Positions 33,719 through 43,257 of a DNA stretch of 64,000 nt are shown here, piece by piece. Within the stretch, counting starts at the first letter, position 1. Each line of letters starts with the position of its first letter. Position numbers and translations under genes: made by a program. The stretch lies in NCBI RefSeq assembly GCF_041380015.1, contig NZ_CP159978.1; one strand, written 5' to 3'. This DNA comes from Buchananella felis (lineage in GTDB: Bacteria > Actinomycetota > Actinomycetes > Actinomycetales > Actinomycetaceae). The notes under the pieces are model-generated. The model was not told the origin of the DNA. It saw only the letters and a program-made list of their open reading frames with translations, and searched no databases.

Positions 33719-34876
33719 CTACTTGCTAGTCTTGACTAGCGACACGAACTCGAACGAACCCGCGTCGTCAGGCTGGACCAGAAGCAGGCGCTCCCAGGTG
33801 TGCTCCTCATCGCTCGGCAGCTGGATAGGGCAGAAGAACTGCCCCGGCTTGAACTCGGGCTCCCCGCCAACGAATTCGAAGCCGTCAATGCTCTCGTAGT
33901 ACACGAAGCCCTTGGGCGCGGCCAAGAAACACTCGGCAATGCCGGCGTCCTTCTGCAGGAAGACCTCGGGGTACTTCTTGTGCTTCGGGTCGTCGCAGCC
34001 GCCCACGCAGCCGGTCTTGACCTCGTCTAGCTGTTCCTTGGTCATGTGTTCGAGGGCGGCGGCGTCATCCCCGTCTCGAAGCGCCTCGAAAAGGTCGATG
34101 GCGTCGTCCACCTCGGGGGCCGTCACCTCACCACCGCTGATCTCGTAGCGGGCCTCCGTGACTCGCACCGTGTTATACGTGTCGCTGAATTCAAACCGGA
34201 AGTGGGCCACGCCGGTGCGCGGACCGCCGGCGGCAACGTCGTCCCCCGCCACGCCAATCTCCTTCACCGTGGCGTAGAAGGCGTCCTCCTCCGCCTTTAC
34301 GTCTGCGAAGGTCTTGGTCCCGTAGTCGAGCTCGGGCAGGGTGGTGCCGCCCCACTCGACTCCATCCAGGTACTTCCCGTCCTTGGAGTAGAGACCAAGG
34401 GATTCGAAGGGCTCGTCGTACTTGGGGGTGCACTCGAACTGCACGACGGTCAGTTCGCCTTCTTCCTCAGCGTGGTAGCCGCTCTGCACAGACTTGATCG
34501 TGATCTTGCCGGTGTTCGGCTCGTCAGAAGTAGCAACACCCGCCTTGAAGCTGACCGGTTCTTGGTTGTACTCCCCGTAGCGTTCCATCAGCGTCGCTTC
34601 GAAGCACCTGCGGGGCACCTCGATGGAGGCGTCGTTCAGCTCTCCGCCGTTTCCAACCGCTGCCGCGTCGTTCTGCCCCTCGCCGGAGGCGGCGCCGTCG
34701 GTGCCTGCGGAGTCGGTCTGCGCGCTCGTCGCTGCCGCATCCTCGCCCGCGTTGTCCTCCCCACTCCGGAAAAAGAAAACCCACGCCAGTGCCACAGCAA
34801 TGACGCTCACAAGTGCCGTTACAAGAATGACCATGTTCCGCTGGCCGGTTGCGCCAGCCGTTCCGTAGTTTGACAT
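33719..34876 (-). CDS. Predicted membrane-anchored protein of unknown function
   Basis: 385 residues from ATG 34876. I do not recognise the family. An N-terminal transmembrane helix (MVILVTALVSVIAVALAWVFFF, residues ~15-36) is followed by an acidic Ala/Ser/Asp/Gly-rich linker (~40-80) and a ~300-residue domain with five Cys (RRCFEAT, FECTPKYDEP, KTGCVGGCDDPKH, AECFLAA, FFCPIQL) that could form extracytoplasmic disulfides. The charged body and single N-terminal helix suggest an exported, membrane-tethered protein. The gene is bracketed by the two 132-bp direct repeats. The linker after KEIGVAGDDVAAGGPR contains the GGCGGCAACGTCGTCC motif (34226-34245). Confidence 0.75.
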   Translation of the reverse strand: MSNYGTAGATGQRNMVILVTALVSVIAVALAWVFFFRSGEDNAGEDAAATSAQTDSAGTDGAASGEGQNDAAAVGNGGELNDASIEVPRRCFEATLMERYGEYNQEPVSFKAGVATSDEPNTGKITIKSVQSGYHAEEEGELTVVQFECTPKYDEPFESLGLYSKDGKYLDGVEWGGTTLPELDYGTKTFADVKAEEDAFYATVKEIGVAGDDVAAGGPRTGVAHFRFEFSDTYNTVRVTEARYEISGGEVTAPEVDDAIDLFEALRDGDDAAALEHMTKEQLDEVKTGCVGGCDDPKHKKYPEVFLQKDAGIAECFLAAPKGFVYYESIDGFEFVGGEPEFKPGQFFCPIQLPSDEEHTWERLLLVQPDDAGSFEFVSLVKTSK

Positions 34877-35074
34877 GCAGACCATGTTCTCACCGGCACG
34901 CTCGGCTCGCGCAGAATCCCGACGTTTGGCAACCGTCTGTGTCCACTACCACTTCGCAATTGCAGCCATGCGTGGCGGCTAGTGGAAAGGCGGCGCTGGA
35001 CCGTCATCGATCTCGTTTCGGAGCGCGCGGCCCTTGGCTCTGCCCGCGCCCGCCCAACGCTGCCTACGAGCAGC

Positions 35075-35206
35075 CCCAGCGCCCCGCTACGCCCCCTCCC
35101 AGCCCCCAGAGTCACAAATGCGAGTGCGGGGTACATCCGACCGCTTGGGGGCGCGGCACCGACCGGTCATACGTACCCCAACCGCACACTTGTACGCTCC
35201 GTGCCA
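35075..35206. repeat. 132-bp direct repeat, copy 2
   Basis: Matches 33431-33562 with a few substitutions and the same internal hairpin. It lies upstream of the 34876 start, so the two copies bracket that gene. The bases just before each copy also share CGGCCCTT and GCCCGCGC, so the original duplication may have been longer. Confidence 0.88.
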
Positions 35207-35243
35207 CCCGCCCACAAACACACCAACGCACCCAGCGCCCGGG

Positions 35244-36035
35244 TTACTCGTCGAGCGGCCTTTGGGCTACGAACACCATGAGCGGCTGGTCCTGCCCACC
35301 TGTGAAGGGAGTTCTTTCCCAGTCCCGGTGGCAGGCCACCAGTTCCAGGCCCGCGCACCGCAGGTCCCCTACCACTTGGTCAAAGCTGCGGAACTGGAGC
35401 CGTTGGGTGAAGGAGGCGTCGTAGCCGTCTGCCAGGAACAGGTTTTCCAGGTGCATGGTCACTACGCCGGCGGAGTCGGGCAGCTCCGTCCGCCAGGTTT
35501 CCTTCAGCGGGCCGATGGGGGTATCCCGCACGGTTTCCGCTCCGTTCCATTCGAGCCAGGCCCGAGCCTCGGGGTTACGTGTCTCGAAGGCGAGCGTTCC
35601 GCCGGGGGCCAGCGCTTGGGCGACGTCGCGCAACGTGGCCGGCCATTCCTCGCCCAGGATGTGCATGGCGACGTTGCCTGTCATGAGCACGAGCTCGGCC
35701 CGCAGATCCAGCCGCCGCAGCGCGGCGCTGGTGCCGCACACCCACTCCACTTGGTCGCCGTGCGGCTGGCTGCGGGCAACGTCGAGCATCGCCTGGGCCG
35801 GGTCGATCCCCACCACGCGCCGTGCGAGAACTGACTGCCCCGATTCGCCGACGCTCTTGGCGTTGCCGGGGTCTACCAGCTGCGCCGTGAGGAGGCCGGT
35901 GCCGCAGCCCAGGTCTACGACGTTGCGCGCGCCTAACTCATCGACCAGGGCCCGATAGAAGGCGTGGTCGTCCCCGGAGGGGTTGTCGTGGTCGTAGATG
36001 GCGGCCAGGTGGGCGTCGTCGTAGTCGTAGCTCAT
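35244..36035 (-). CDS. Class I SAM-dependent methyltransferase, substrate unknown
   Basis: 263 residues. The Rossmann SAM site is NVVDLGCGTGLLTAQL (~residues 35-50), followed by VVGIDPAQAMLDVA and LMTGNVAMHILG (motif II/III). The remaining C-terminal half is a beta-rich substrate domain. Such stand-alone enzymes act on small molecules or cofactors, and no specific target is suggested. The ISL3 element ends only 20 bp upstream of the start ATG at 36035, so the native promoter has been displaced and the gene may now be silent or driven from the IS. Confidence 0.87.
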   Translation of the reverse strand: MSYDYDDAHLAAIYDHDNPSGDDHAFYRALVDELGARNVVDLGCGTGLLTAQLVDPGNAKSVGESGQSVLARRVVGIDPAQAMLDVARSQPHGDQVEWVCGTSAALRRLDLRAELVLMTGNVAMHILGEEWPATLRDVAQALAPGGTLAFETRNPEARAWLEWNGAETVRDTPIGPLKETWRTELPDSAGVVTMHLENLFLADGYDASFTQRLQFRSFDQVVGDLRCAGLELVACHRDWERTPFTGGQDQPLMVFVAQRPLDE

Positions 36036-36055
36036 TGGGTCCTTGGGACTATCGG

Positions 36056-37492
36056 GGCTCTTCCCATTTAAGGGTGTAGTTGGGGTTTGAATCCGCCTGC
36101 TTCGAGCAGGCTGCGGGTGATGTAGTTGGTCAGGTTGCGAAAGCCGAGTGCTGAGCCGCGTAGGTGTTCCAGGCGTCCGTTGAGTGCTTCGGTGGGGCCG
36201 TTGCTGGTCCTGGGATGGTCGAAGTAGGCCAGGATGTCACCGGCGCGTTTCTTCAGCGTTCGTCCCAGGGTGATGACCTCGCTCAGGGCGGCAGGTACGC
36301 CGCTAGAGATCGCGGTGATCAGTTCTTGCATGAGTCTTTTGCCCTTGGCCCGCTCGGGCTGACGGTAAGCGGCCACCATCTTCTGGTACACACCCCAGGT
36401 GACCTCGACTTGGGCATGGTCATCGTTGGCGAAGAGCGCGTCTAAACGCTTGCGCTGGGCAGGGGTGAGCAGGTCGCTACCGGTGTGCAGAGTACGGCGG
36501 GCCTTGTACAGGGGATCATCAGCCCGTCCCCGCCGTCCATGTAGTTCTTGCTGAACACGCCGACGACACTCATCGATGGCCTGGCCTGCCAGGTGTACTA
36601 CGTGGAAGGGATCGAGCACGGTCCTGGCCTGGGGCATTTCCTCGGTGGTGGCGGTTTTAAACCCGCTAAAACCGTCCATCGCGACCACTTCCACGCCATC
36701 TCTCCATGCTCGGGGCTGCTGGGCCAGCCAGCCCTTGAAAGCCTGCTTGGAGCGGCCCTGGACCATGGCGAGTAGCCGGGCAGGGCCAGTGCCATCCTTG
36801 ACGGGGGTAAAGGTCGATGACCACGGTTACGTACTTGTCACCTGCGCGAGTATGGCGCCAAACATGCTCATCCACGCCGATAACTCTGACTCCTTCAAGC
36901 CGGACGGGGTCGTTGATCAAGAGGCGCTGTCCTTCGGCCAGCACAGCATCGTTGGCGGTGGCGGGGCCACGGACAGGCCCTGAGCGATGCGGGATACGCT
37001 CAGGTGTTGACACACCAAGGCTTCCAACGCCCAACGCAGCGCACGCCTCGATAGGCGTGCCCTGGGCTCAGCTGCCAGGTCCATGTTCTAACTCCATACG
37101 TGTGCGCATTCCTGGCAGCGGTAACGACGCACTAGCACTTCCAGTGTGGTGGGACGCCACCCAAAGGGCTCGTGAGCCAGCCGGCGCTTGACCGTGTCAC
37201 GTGCCAGGCCTTGACATCCACACCGCCCACACCAGTCATCAGGCTCGACCAGGCGGCATTCCAGTATCGCCCGCTCAGGCTCGACACGCTGGCCAGTAAC
37301 GACAAGACCAAGCTCGTCCAAGCCAGCAAAAGTAGTCAGATCAGGCGCGACGAAGGTAGCGTTGGACACGTTGAGGTCTTTCGTGTGGGCGGTGTGATGA
37401 CTCCCATCATCGGAAGACCTCAACCCCTACCCACACACCAACACACCCTCCCCTGGATCACACCACCAATACACCCTCAATTGGGAAGAGCC
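36056..37492 (-). mobile_element. ISL3-family insertion sequence (decayed), with 8-bp target duplication
   Basis: 1437 bp. Inverted ends GGCTCTTCCCATTTAAGG (left) and, read inversely, GGCTCTTCCCAATTGAGG (right). Both flanks carry ACTATCGG (36048-36055 and 37493-37500), the 8-bp duplication typical of ISL3. It is inserted just upstream of the methyltransferase gene. The transposase is broken. Confidence 0.95.
36068..37423 (-). pseudogene. ISL3-family transposase, inactivated
   Basis: The N-terminal zinc-finger part (CRLVEPDDWCGRCGCQG, RYRCQECAHVW) ends at an in-frame stop at 37088-37090. Reading on past it gives the expected RARLSRRALRWALEALV sequence. A frameshift near 36965 moves to the frame of TANDAVLAEGQRLL...VIGVDEHVWRHT (first DDE Asp). 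A second near 36809, at an extra T in GACCTTTACC, moves to the frame of MDGFSGF...VLDPFHVVHLA (second Asp) and SNGPTEALNGRLEHLRG (Glu). The catalytic residues survive in pieces. One nonsense and two frameshift changes make this a dead copy unless sequencing errors are involved. Confidence 0.93.
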
Positions 37493-37581
37493 ACTATCGG
37501 TGGTGGGCAGTGCCGCGCGCCTGCCCCAGACCGGCGACTGCGCGCAAACAATTGTGCAAGGCGGCTACTGCGTTGAGCAGT

Positions 37582-40368
37582 TCAGGCTGGCGCGGCGGTG
37601 AGTTCGCTGTAGCGGGCGAACAGCACCTGCAGGCGCTCGGTGTTATCGGCGAGCGGGTGCTGCGCGCCGAACGCCTTGTCCACCAGCAGGTCTAGGGCGT
37701 CGTGGGCGGCTTGGAGCTCCGGGGAGAGCTTGCCGGGCTCGTAGTGCTTAGCCAGGGAGCGCTCCGGGTGCAGCGCGCGGGCGGCGAGCACGGCCTTGCC
37801 CGCCGCGATGATCTGCGCGCGCAGTTCCGGCGCCACAGGCGGCAGCGGCAGGTTGTTCCAGACCACGGTGTTAGAGAAACGCAACCGCGACTCCAAGCGG
37901 CCACCGACGGTCTTCTGCCAGGTGATGAACATGGACGAGCTCACGATCGCAAAGACGAAACCGTCCTCGTCCGGGCAGGTGAACACCAGATCGGACGCGA
38001 TCACCTCTGGACCTAGGTAGTCCGCAGTGAAATAAGCACGGTTCTCGCTTGCCACCTTCGGAATACATACGTATGAAAGCTCAGGTTGCCGGCGTTCCGC
38101 GAACAGGTGCGGGATTTCTGCCAACGCTGCCGTTGCCGCACGCTTCGAGCTCAGCCGCTTCTCACGTACCGCATTTGTCAGCGCCTGCAGGTGACGGCTA
38201 GCGGTGATGTCAGCCGGCTCGAACGCCTCCGTGTCCAGCCAGTAGCACCATCGTTCCTTCGAATGGATCAACTCCTCTGATCCCACGAACCTGTGAAGGT
38301 ACTTTGACGCGATCGCGTCGCTCCTTACCTCGTCAAGATCATCAACGGAAACCACAAAAGGTGCCGTCGGATTTGCCATTGAACCGAAACTGACTGCGGG
38401 AAGGGCTGTAGAAACCGGCTTCGTCCGTGACTGCACGTTTACCGATGCAGAGTCCATCAGGTACGCGTTTATGTTGGTAGCGCTGATCTCCACTGCCTCA
38501 TTGTTGCCCACGCCGTATGTGAACAGCCTAGGCGCGGTTGCCCTTTGCCTGCTGAATCCGACTATCACGCAGTGGACTGCCGCTGCACCCGCCGACTCCG
38601 TGGTCCAGGGGAAGGACTGGTGAGCAAAGGAAATCTTCCATCCGGCCCCCATGATAGGGTCAAACATGGTAGCTACCGGCTCGCCCTGAACAATCGAGTT
38701 AGTAGATACGAACGCAAACTTGGCGGCGTCTACCGCACCAAGGTAGTCGCTCGCCTTCTTGAACCAGCACGTCACATAGTCCAAGTTCCCCGACTGCGGC
38801 CCCCAGGTGTCGGTAACGTCTTGCTTTTGCTCCTTGGTCATCAGACGTGCACCTGCGAACGGCGGGTTGCCCATGACGTAGTCACAACGCTCGGCCGGCA
38901 GAACGTCGTTCCAGTCCACCCGCAGCGCGTTGGCGTGCAGGATGTTCGGCCGCTCCACCAGGGGGAAGTCCTTAGAGGCGATGTCGTAGAGCATCTCCGA
39001 ATCGCCGTTGGCCTTCAGCCGCGAAATCCACAACGCCGTCTCGGCAACCGTCACCGCGAAATCGTTGATCTCAATCCCGTAGAACTGGTTGAGCGAGACG
39101 CGGTCCCCATCCAAAGCCTCGTCCGCGAAAGTGAAACCAGCCTGCCCGTCCATGAGCTCGTGCAGAATCTCATCCTCCAACGCACGCAGGCACAGGTACG
39201 TCTCGGTGAGGAAGTTACCGCTCCCACAGGCCGGATCAAAGAACGTCAGCCCGCACAGCTTCTTGTGAAAACGCTTCAGCCGGTTCTTCTTTGCGCGCGG
39301 CGTCTGCCCCTCCTCCGTCCGAATGGCGTTGAACTCGGCGTACAGCTCATCCATGAAGAGCGGGTCGATCACCCGGTGAATGTTGCGCGGGCTCGTGTAG
39401 TGCATGCCGCCAGCCCGGCGAGTCACCGGGTTGAGCGTCGACTCAAAAATGCCACCAAAGATCGTGGGCGAAATCTTGGACCAGTCCACCGGGCCAGACA
39501 CCTGCTCCAACAGGAAGTCCTTCATCTCCGGCGTGAAGTTGGGAATTTCCGTGTCCTCGCGGAATAGACCACCGTTCACGTAAGGGAAGGGCTTCAGGTC
39601 CAGGTCGTACTGGTCGCGGTCCGGGATGTCCGTGTTCAAGGCGGCAAATAGCCGCTTGAGCTGCGTGCGCACGTGGGCCGGCGGAACGTCGCGCAAAAAC
39701 TGGTGAAAGGCGTCCTTCGGGAACAGGTCCGCGTCCTCGCAAAACAGGCAAAACACGAGCCGCACGCACAGCACGTTCAGCGCGTGCATCGTCTCAGGCG
39801 AATCGGCGTCCAGGTAGCCCTGGCGCATCTGGTCGTAAAGCCTGCCAATCAGGGCACCAGCCTGGATGGAGACCTGCTTCTCCTTCTCCAGGCGACTGTT
39901 GGCCGGGTCCAGAATGAACGCCAGGTACTCCGGGTGCTCAGCCAACTCCCGCAGGCTGAACTCGAAGGCGTTGGCCGCCAGGTCGGCTTTCGCGTGCTTG
40001 TCGCGGTCGTGCACACGGAACGTGCCGAAGTTGCAGGTGACCACGTAGCGCGGCTGCTCCACACGCGGCATGTTGTCCACGTAATCAAGCGCCTGGACAA
40101 GCGGCGTCTTCAGCTCGCCCTGTCGCAGTTCGGCCTTGTTGAGGTCGACGTTCATGCCCTTTTGCTCCACGAGCACGCTCGCGTCCCGCAGCCACACGTC
40201 CACGAAACCGCCGTTGGGTAGCCGATGCTCGAACTTCACCTCGGTGGCGTGCTGGTAGCCGATCGCCGCAAGCAGCTCTAGCCAAAACTTGTGCGTGTCG
40301 CCCTTTTCGTAACCCTGGCCGTCCCAGCGCTCCACGAATGCCCGCACCTGCTGCTTGTTGACCGCCAC
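37582..40368 (-). CDS. Single-chain Type IIL (MmeI-like) restriction endonuclease / DNA adenine methyltransferase
   Basis: 928 residues, a complete one-polypeptide restriction-modification enzyme. An N-terminal nuclease domain has Asp57...Glu68-x-Lys70 (in GGFVDVWLRD and VLVEQKG, a D-X10-ExK motif). A helical spacer follows, then the N6-adenine methyltransferase with SAM motif I FFDPACGSGNFL (~residue 377) and catalytic NPPF (~500). A C-terminal target-recognition region (~600-850) and helical end (HPERSLAKHYEPG... LDLLVDKAFG) follow. In this family cutting and methylation share one recognition domain, so no separate methylase is needed. All key motifs are intact. It is flanked by IS elements on both sides, suggesting acquisition as a defence island. 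The recognition site cannot be predicted by eye. Confidence 0.93.
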   Translation of the reverse strand: MAVNKQQVRAFVERWDGQGYEKGDTHKFWLELLAAIGYQHATEVKFEHRLPNGGFVDVWLRDASVLVEQKGMNVDLNKAELRQGELKTPLVQALDYVDNMPRVEQPRYVVTCNFGTFRVHDRDKHAKADLAANAFEFSLRELAEHPEYLAFILDPANSRLEKEKQVSIQAGALIGRLYDQMRQGYLDADSPETMHALNVLCVRLVFCLFCEDADLFPKDAFHQFLRDVPPAHVRTQLKRLFAALNTDIPDRDQYDLDLKPFPYVNGGLFREDTEIPNFTPEMKDFLLEQVSGPVDWSKISPTIFGGIFESTLNPVTRRAGGMHYTSPRNIHRVIDPLFMDELYAEFNAIRTEEGQTPRAKKNRLKRFHKKLCGLTFFDPACGSGNFLTETYLCLRALEDEILHELMDGQAGFTFADEALDGDRVSLNQFYGIEINDFAVTVAETALWISRLKANGDSEMLYDIASKDFPLVERPNILHANALRVDWNDVLPAERCDYVMGNPPFAGARLMTKEQKQDVTDTWGPQSGNLDYVTCWFKKASDYLGAVDAAKFAFVSTNSIVQGEPVATMFDPIMGAGWKISFAHQSFPWTTESAGAAAVHCVIVGFSRQRATAPRLFTYGVGNNEAVEISATNINAYLMDSASVNVQSRTKPVSTALPAVSFGSMANPTAPFVVSVDDLDEVRSDAIASKYLHRFVGSEELIHSKERWCYWLDTEAFEPADITASRHLQALTNAVREKRLSSKRAATAALAEIPHLFAERRQPELSYVCIPKVASENRAYFTADYLGPEVIASDLVFTCPDEDGFVFAIVSSSMFITWQKTVGGRLESRLRFSNTVVWNNLPLPPVAPELRAQIIAAGKAVLAARALHPERSLAKHYEPGKLSPELQAAHDALDLLVDKAFGAQHPLADNTERLQVLFARYSELTAAPA

Positions 40369-40560
40369 CTTGCACCCTTCTGTTCGAAGCCATGCACAGC
40401 CTACCGCGCGGCCAGCGGCCCCTTTCTGTACGTTCCGGCAAGGGTCGGTTACAGCGGCACGCGACGGAATTGCCCGCGAAATGGTGGCCGGGGGGTGCGT
40501 GCTGAGAAAGCTACTTCATGGCTGGGCAGCTCATGGCTGGGCAGCCCTCTCGGTAGTCTG

Positions 40561-41153
40561 GACGTTTGCGCCTATAACCCGACGTTTGCCACTTCGTCTC
40601 GACGTTTGCGTCTTCAGCTCGACGTTTGGGTTTTCAGCTAGACGTTTGGGTCTTCAGCTCGACGTTGGGCCCTTCAGCTCGACGTTTGGCCCTTCAGCTA
40701 GACGCTTGGGCCGGGTTTTCGTCGAGTTGCGGCATCGAACGTCGAGTTGGGGTTTCGACCGTCGAGTTGGGGTTTCGAACGTCGAGTTTCACGTTCCGAG
40801 TGGGGTGGTCCTGGCTGGCTTGGTTGATGACGCCCCACCGACGCTGCGCGGGTCCCCCAGTCAGCTCGACGTTTGGGTCTTCGTCTGGACGTTTGAATGC
40901 TCGGCTCGACGTTTGGGCTGGTTTTTCGTCGAGTTGTGGCATCGAACGTCGAGTTGGGGTTTCGAACGTCTAGTTGGGGTGTCGAACGTCGAGTTTCACG
41001 TTCCGAGTGGGGTGGTCCTGGCTGGCTTGGTTGATGACGCCCCACCGACGCTGCGCGGGTCCCCCAGTCAACTAGACGTTAGGCTCTTCAACTCGACGTT
41101 TGGGCCGGGTTTTCGTCGAGTTGAGGCATCGAACGTCGAGTTTCACGCTCCGG
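40561..41153. repeat. Large palindromic 20-bp-register array, core CTCGACGTT (23 units in three blocks)
   Basis: GACGTT cores start at 40561, 40581, 40601, 40621, 40641, 40661, 40681 and 40701; then inverted GTCGAG at 40721, 40741, 40761 and 40781. Block 2: direct at 40868, 40888, 40908; inverted at 40928, 40948, 40968, 40988. Block 3: direct at 41075, 41095; inverted at 41115, 41135. Steps are exactly 20 bp within blocks. Blocks are separated by a ~75-bp direct repeat (GAGTGGGGTGGTCCTGGCTG...GGGTCCCCCAGTCA) present at 40798-40864 and 41005-41070. A third, diverged copy is split by the IS1634 insertion. No coding sense is seen. Confidence 0.92.
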
Positions 41154-42112
41154 CCTGACTTTTGACACCGTTAGTGACCCATTTTGTTGGTGAGGCTGGC
41201 CAGGATGTTGGCGGCTTGGCCTTGGGGTTGGCTGGTGGCTGTGAGTTCGTGTCCGTTGATGTTGATGGTGACGTCAATGACGGGCCTGAGGGCCTGGATG
41301 ATCTTCTTGATGGACAGGCCGGTTCGGGTCTGTAGGTGGCGGGCTATGGCCAGGGCAGCGGTTACCACGGTCAGGTGAGCCTGGATGGATTGGTGGGTGT
41401 GGTGGAAGACCGGGCGGGCGCGTAGATCGTGTTTGGACATGCGAAAGGACTGTTCCACCTTCCACAGATCGTGGTAGTCAGCCACAATTTCGGCCGCGCT
41501 CATGGACTGGGCTGGGATGTTGGTGACATAGCCCTTAAGCCCGACTAGACGCCGCGCCCTGGCCAGGGCCTTTTCATCCAGGCCCCTTCCTTGGGAGCTA
41601 GTGGTGACGAACCTGGCTGAGCGCATAGCTTTTTCCCCAGCAACGATGGCTCTAGCCCGGTTCTCCTGGAGAGTAAGGGTCTTGTTGTCCCTGGCGGCAC
41701 GCTTTGATGAGTAGACCCAGATCGCCCGCCACGAGCCCGGGTGTGTTTGTGGGTGCCAGACCGGTTCGGCCTTGAGGCGCTGATCGCGTTCTTGTTTGCC
41801 GGCGTGGCGTGGGGTGATGGTCTCAATGATCTGCCCATCAGTGAAGTAGTCCCCGTGCCAGAAGAAATGCGCTTGGAGGTCCAGGGGTGCTTTGGTCTGC
41901 CTGGCCCCGACAATGAAGCCGTAGCCAGCCTCGTTGAGGGCTTGCAAGTTAGCCCGAGAGAGCATGCCAGCATCAGCTACCACCACCAGGTTTTCCACCC
42001 CAGCGCGTTGCTTGAAGGCCTCGATGGTGGGGATGAGGGTATGGGTTTGGGAATGGTGTAATGGTTGGTGTCACTGGTTGCGGGGCTGTTGGTCTCGCGG
42101 GAGGGGGCTGTG

Positions 42113-42403
42113 ATGCCCAGGAAGTATGCGCCGGAATTCCGTCAGGATGTGGTGCGTTTTGCGTTGAATCGTCCTGCTGGGATGACGTTGGCGCAGGTAG
42201 CAGCTGATTTTGGGATTGGGGGTTCGACTCTGGATGCTTGGATCAGACGCGAGCAGGTTTCTAAGGGCGTGCTCCAGCCGGGTGCGGGTGAGGACAAGGC
42301 TCGTATCGCGCAGTTAGAGCGCCAGTTGCGGTTGAAGGAAGAAGAGTGCTTCATCCTTAGAAGGGCGGCGGCTTACCTGGCCCGTGATGTGAACCCAAAA
42401 TGA
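42113..42403 (+). CDS. IS3-family transposase OrfA
   Basis: 96 residues: helix-turn-helix MPRKYAPEFRQDVVRFALNR, then LAQVAADFGIGGSTLDAWIR and a leucine-zipper-like end (ARIAQLERQLRLKEEECFILRRAAAYLA). GGAGGGGGC precedes ATG 42113. It binds the IS ends. The stop overlaps the OrfB ATG as ATGA; IS3 elements usually make the active OrfAB fusion by programmed -1 frameshifting near this point. Confidence 0.95.
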   Translation: MPRKYAPEFRQDVVRFALNRPAGMTLAQVAADFGIGGSTLDAWIRREQVSKGVLQPGAGEDKARIAQLERQLRLKEEECFILRRAAAYLARDVNPK

Positions 42404-43257
42404 TCTACCCCCTGGTAGAAGAACTAGCTGGTTTGGGCATAGCGGTTAGTCGGATCTGCCGGGTGCTTGGTATCGCCCGCCAGCCTTTCTACCGGTGGCG
42501 CGGGTGTAGGCAAAGCCGGCTAGAACAACGCCGTAGCTACTTAAAGGAACGGGTGAGGGCCATCCATAGTGCTGATCCTGCTTTTGGCTACCGGCTGATT
42601 ACCGATGAGCTGGCCCGCCAGGGAGTCAAGGTGGCTAGCCGCACGGTGTGGTCGATCTGTCACGAGTTGGGCATTAGGTCTATTACTGCACCCAAAGGCA
42701 AGACCAAGACCACCAAGAGCGCTAGAAGCGTTGGGGTTGATCTGGTTGGGCGGGTCTTTCATGCCGATGGGCCTAACCGTCTCTGGCTTACTGACATCAC
42801 CGAACACCCCACCACACAGGGCAAGTTGTATGTGTGTGCGATCAAGGACGTGTGGTCTAACCGGATCGTGGCTCTTAGCAGTGCTACGTCCATGAGCGCT
42901 TCTCTCGCGGTTAACGCTTTGGCCCAGGCGGTAGCAGACCGCCACCCACCAGCCGGGTGTGTAATCCATTCAGATCGTGGTGCGCAGTTCACTTCCACGG
43001 CCTACCGGCAAGCTGCCCTCGCCTACGGGCTGGTCCAGTCCATGGGACAGGCCGGTACGTGTGCGGACAACGCTGCCATGGAGTCCTTCTTCGCGCTTTT
43101 ACAGAAGAACGTGCTCAATACCCGCAAGTGGGAAACCCGTCAGGAACTAGCCACCGCCATCCGCCACTGGATCGAATCCACCTACCACCGCCGACGCCGC
43201 CAAGCCCGCCTAGGCAAACTCACACCAATCGAATACGAAACAATCTACACAAACTGA
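42400..43257 (+). CDS. IS3-family transposase OrfB (DDE integrase)
   Basis: 285 residues: N-terminal HTH_21-like part (RAIHSADPAFGYRLITDELARQG) and rve integrase core with Asp in LWLTDITEHPT, Asp in VIHSDRGAQFTS and Glu in NAAMESFFALLQKN, the complete DDE triad. The end RQARLGKLTPIEYETI is the usual IS3 C-terminus. No defect is seen, so this copy is potentially mobile. Confidence 0.96.
   Translation: MIYPLVEELAGLGIAVSRICRVLGIARQPFYRWRGCRQSRLEQRRSYLKERVRAIHSADPAFGYRLITDELARQGVKVASRTVWSICHELGIRSITAPKGKTKTTKSARSVGVDLVGRVFHADGPNRLWLTDITEHPTTQGKLYVCAIKDVWSNRIVALSSATSMSASLAVNALAQAVADRHPPAGCVIHSDRGAQFTSTAYRQAALAYGLVQSMGQAGTCADNAAMESFFALLQKNVLNTRKWETRQELATAIRHWIESTYHRRRRQARLGKLTPIEYETIYTN

Noticed and set aside
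40561..41153. CRISPR array
   Set aside because: The conserved part is only 8-9 bp, units are 20 bp, orientation flips within blocks, many spacers are near-identical, and no cas gene is in the window.
40355..41158. Long open frames translating to repeated RRLGLQLDV-like peptides across the 40.5-41.1 kb array
   Set aside because: The frames exist on both strands and only reflect the 20-bp DNA repeats. There is no ribosome-binding site or signal, and a 20-bp period shifts frame every unit.
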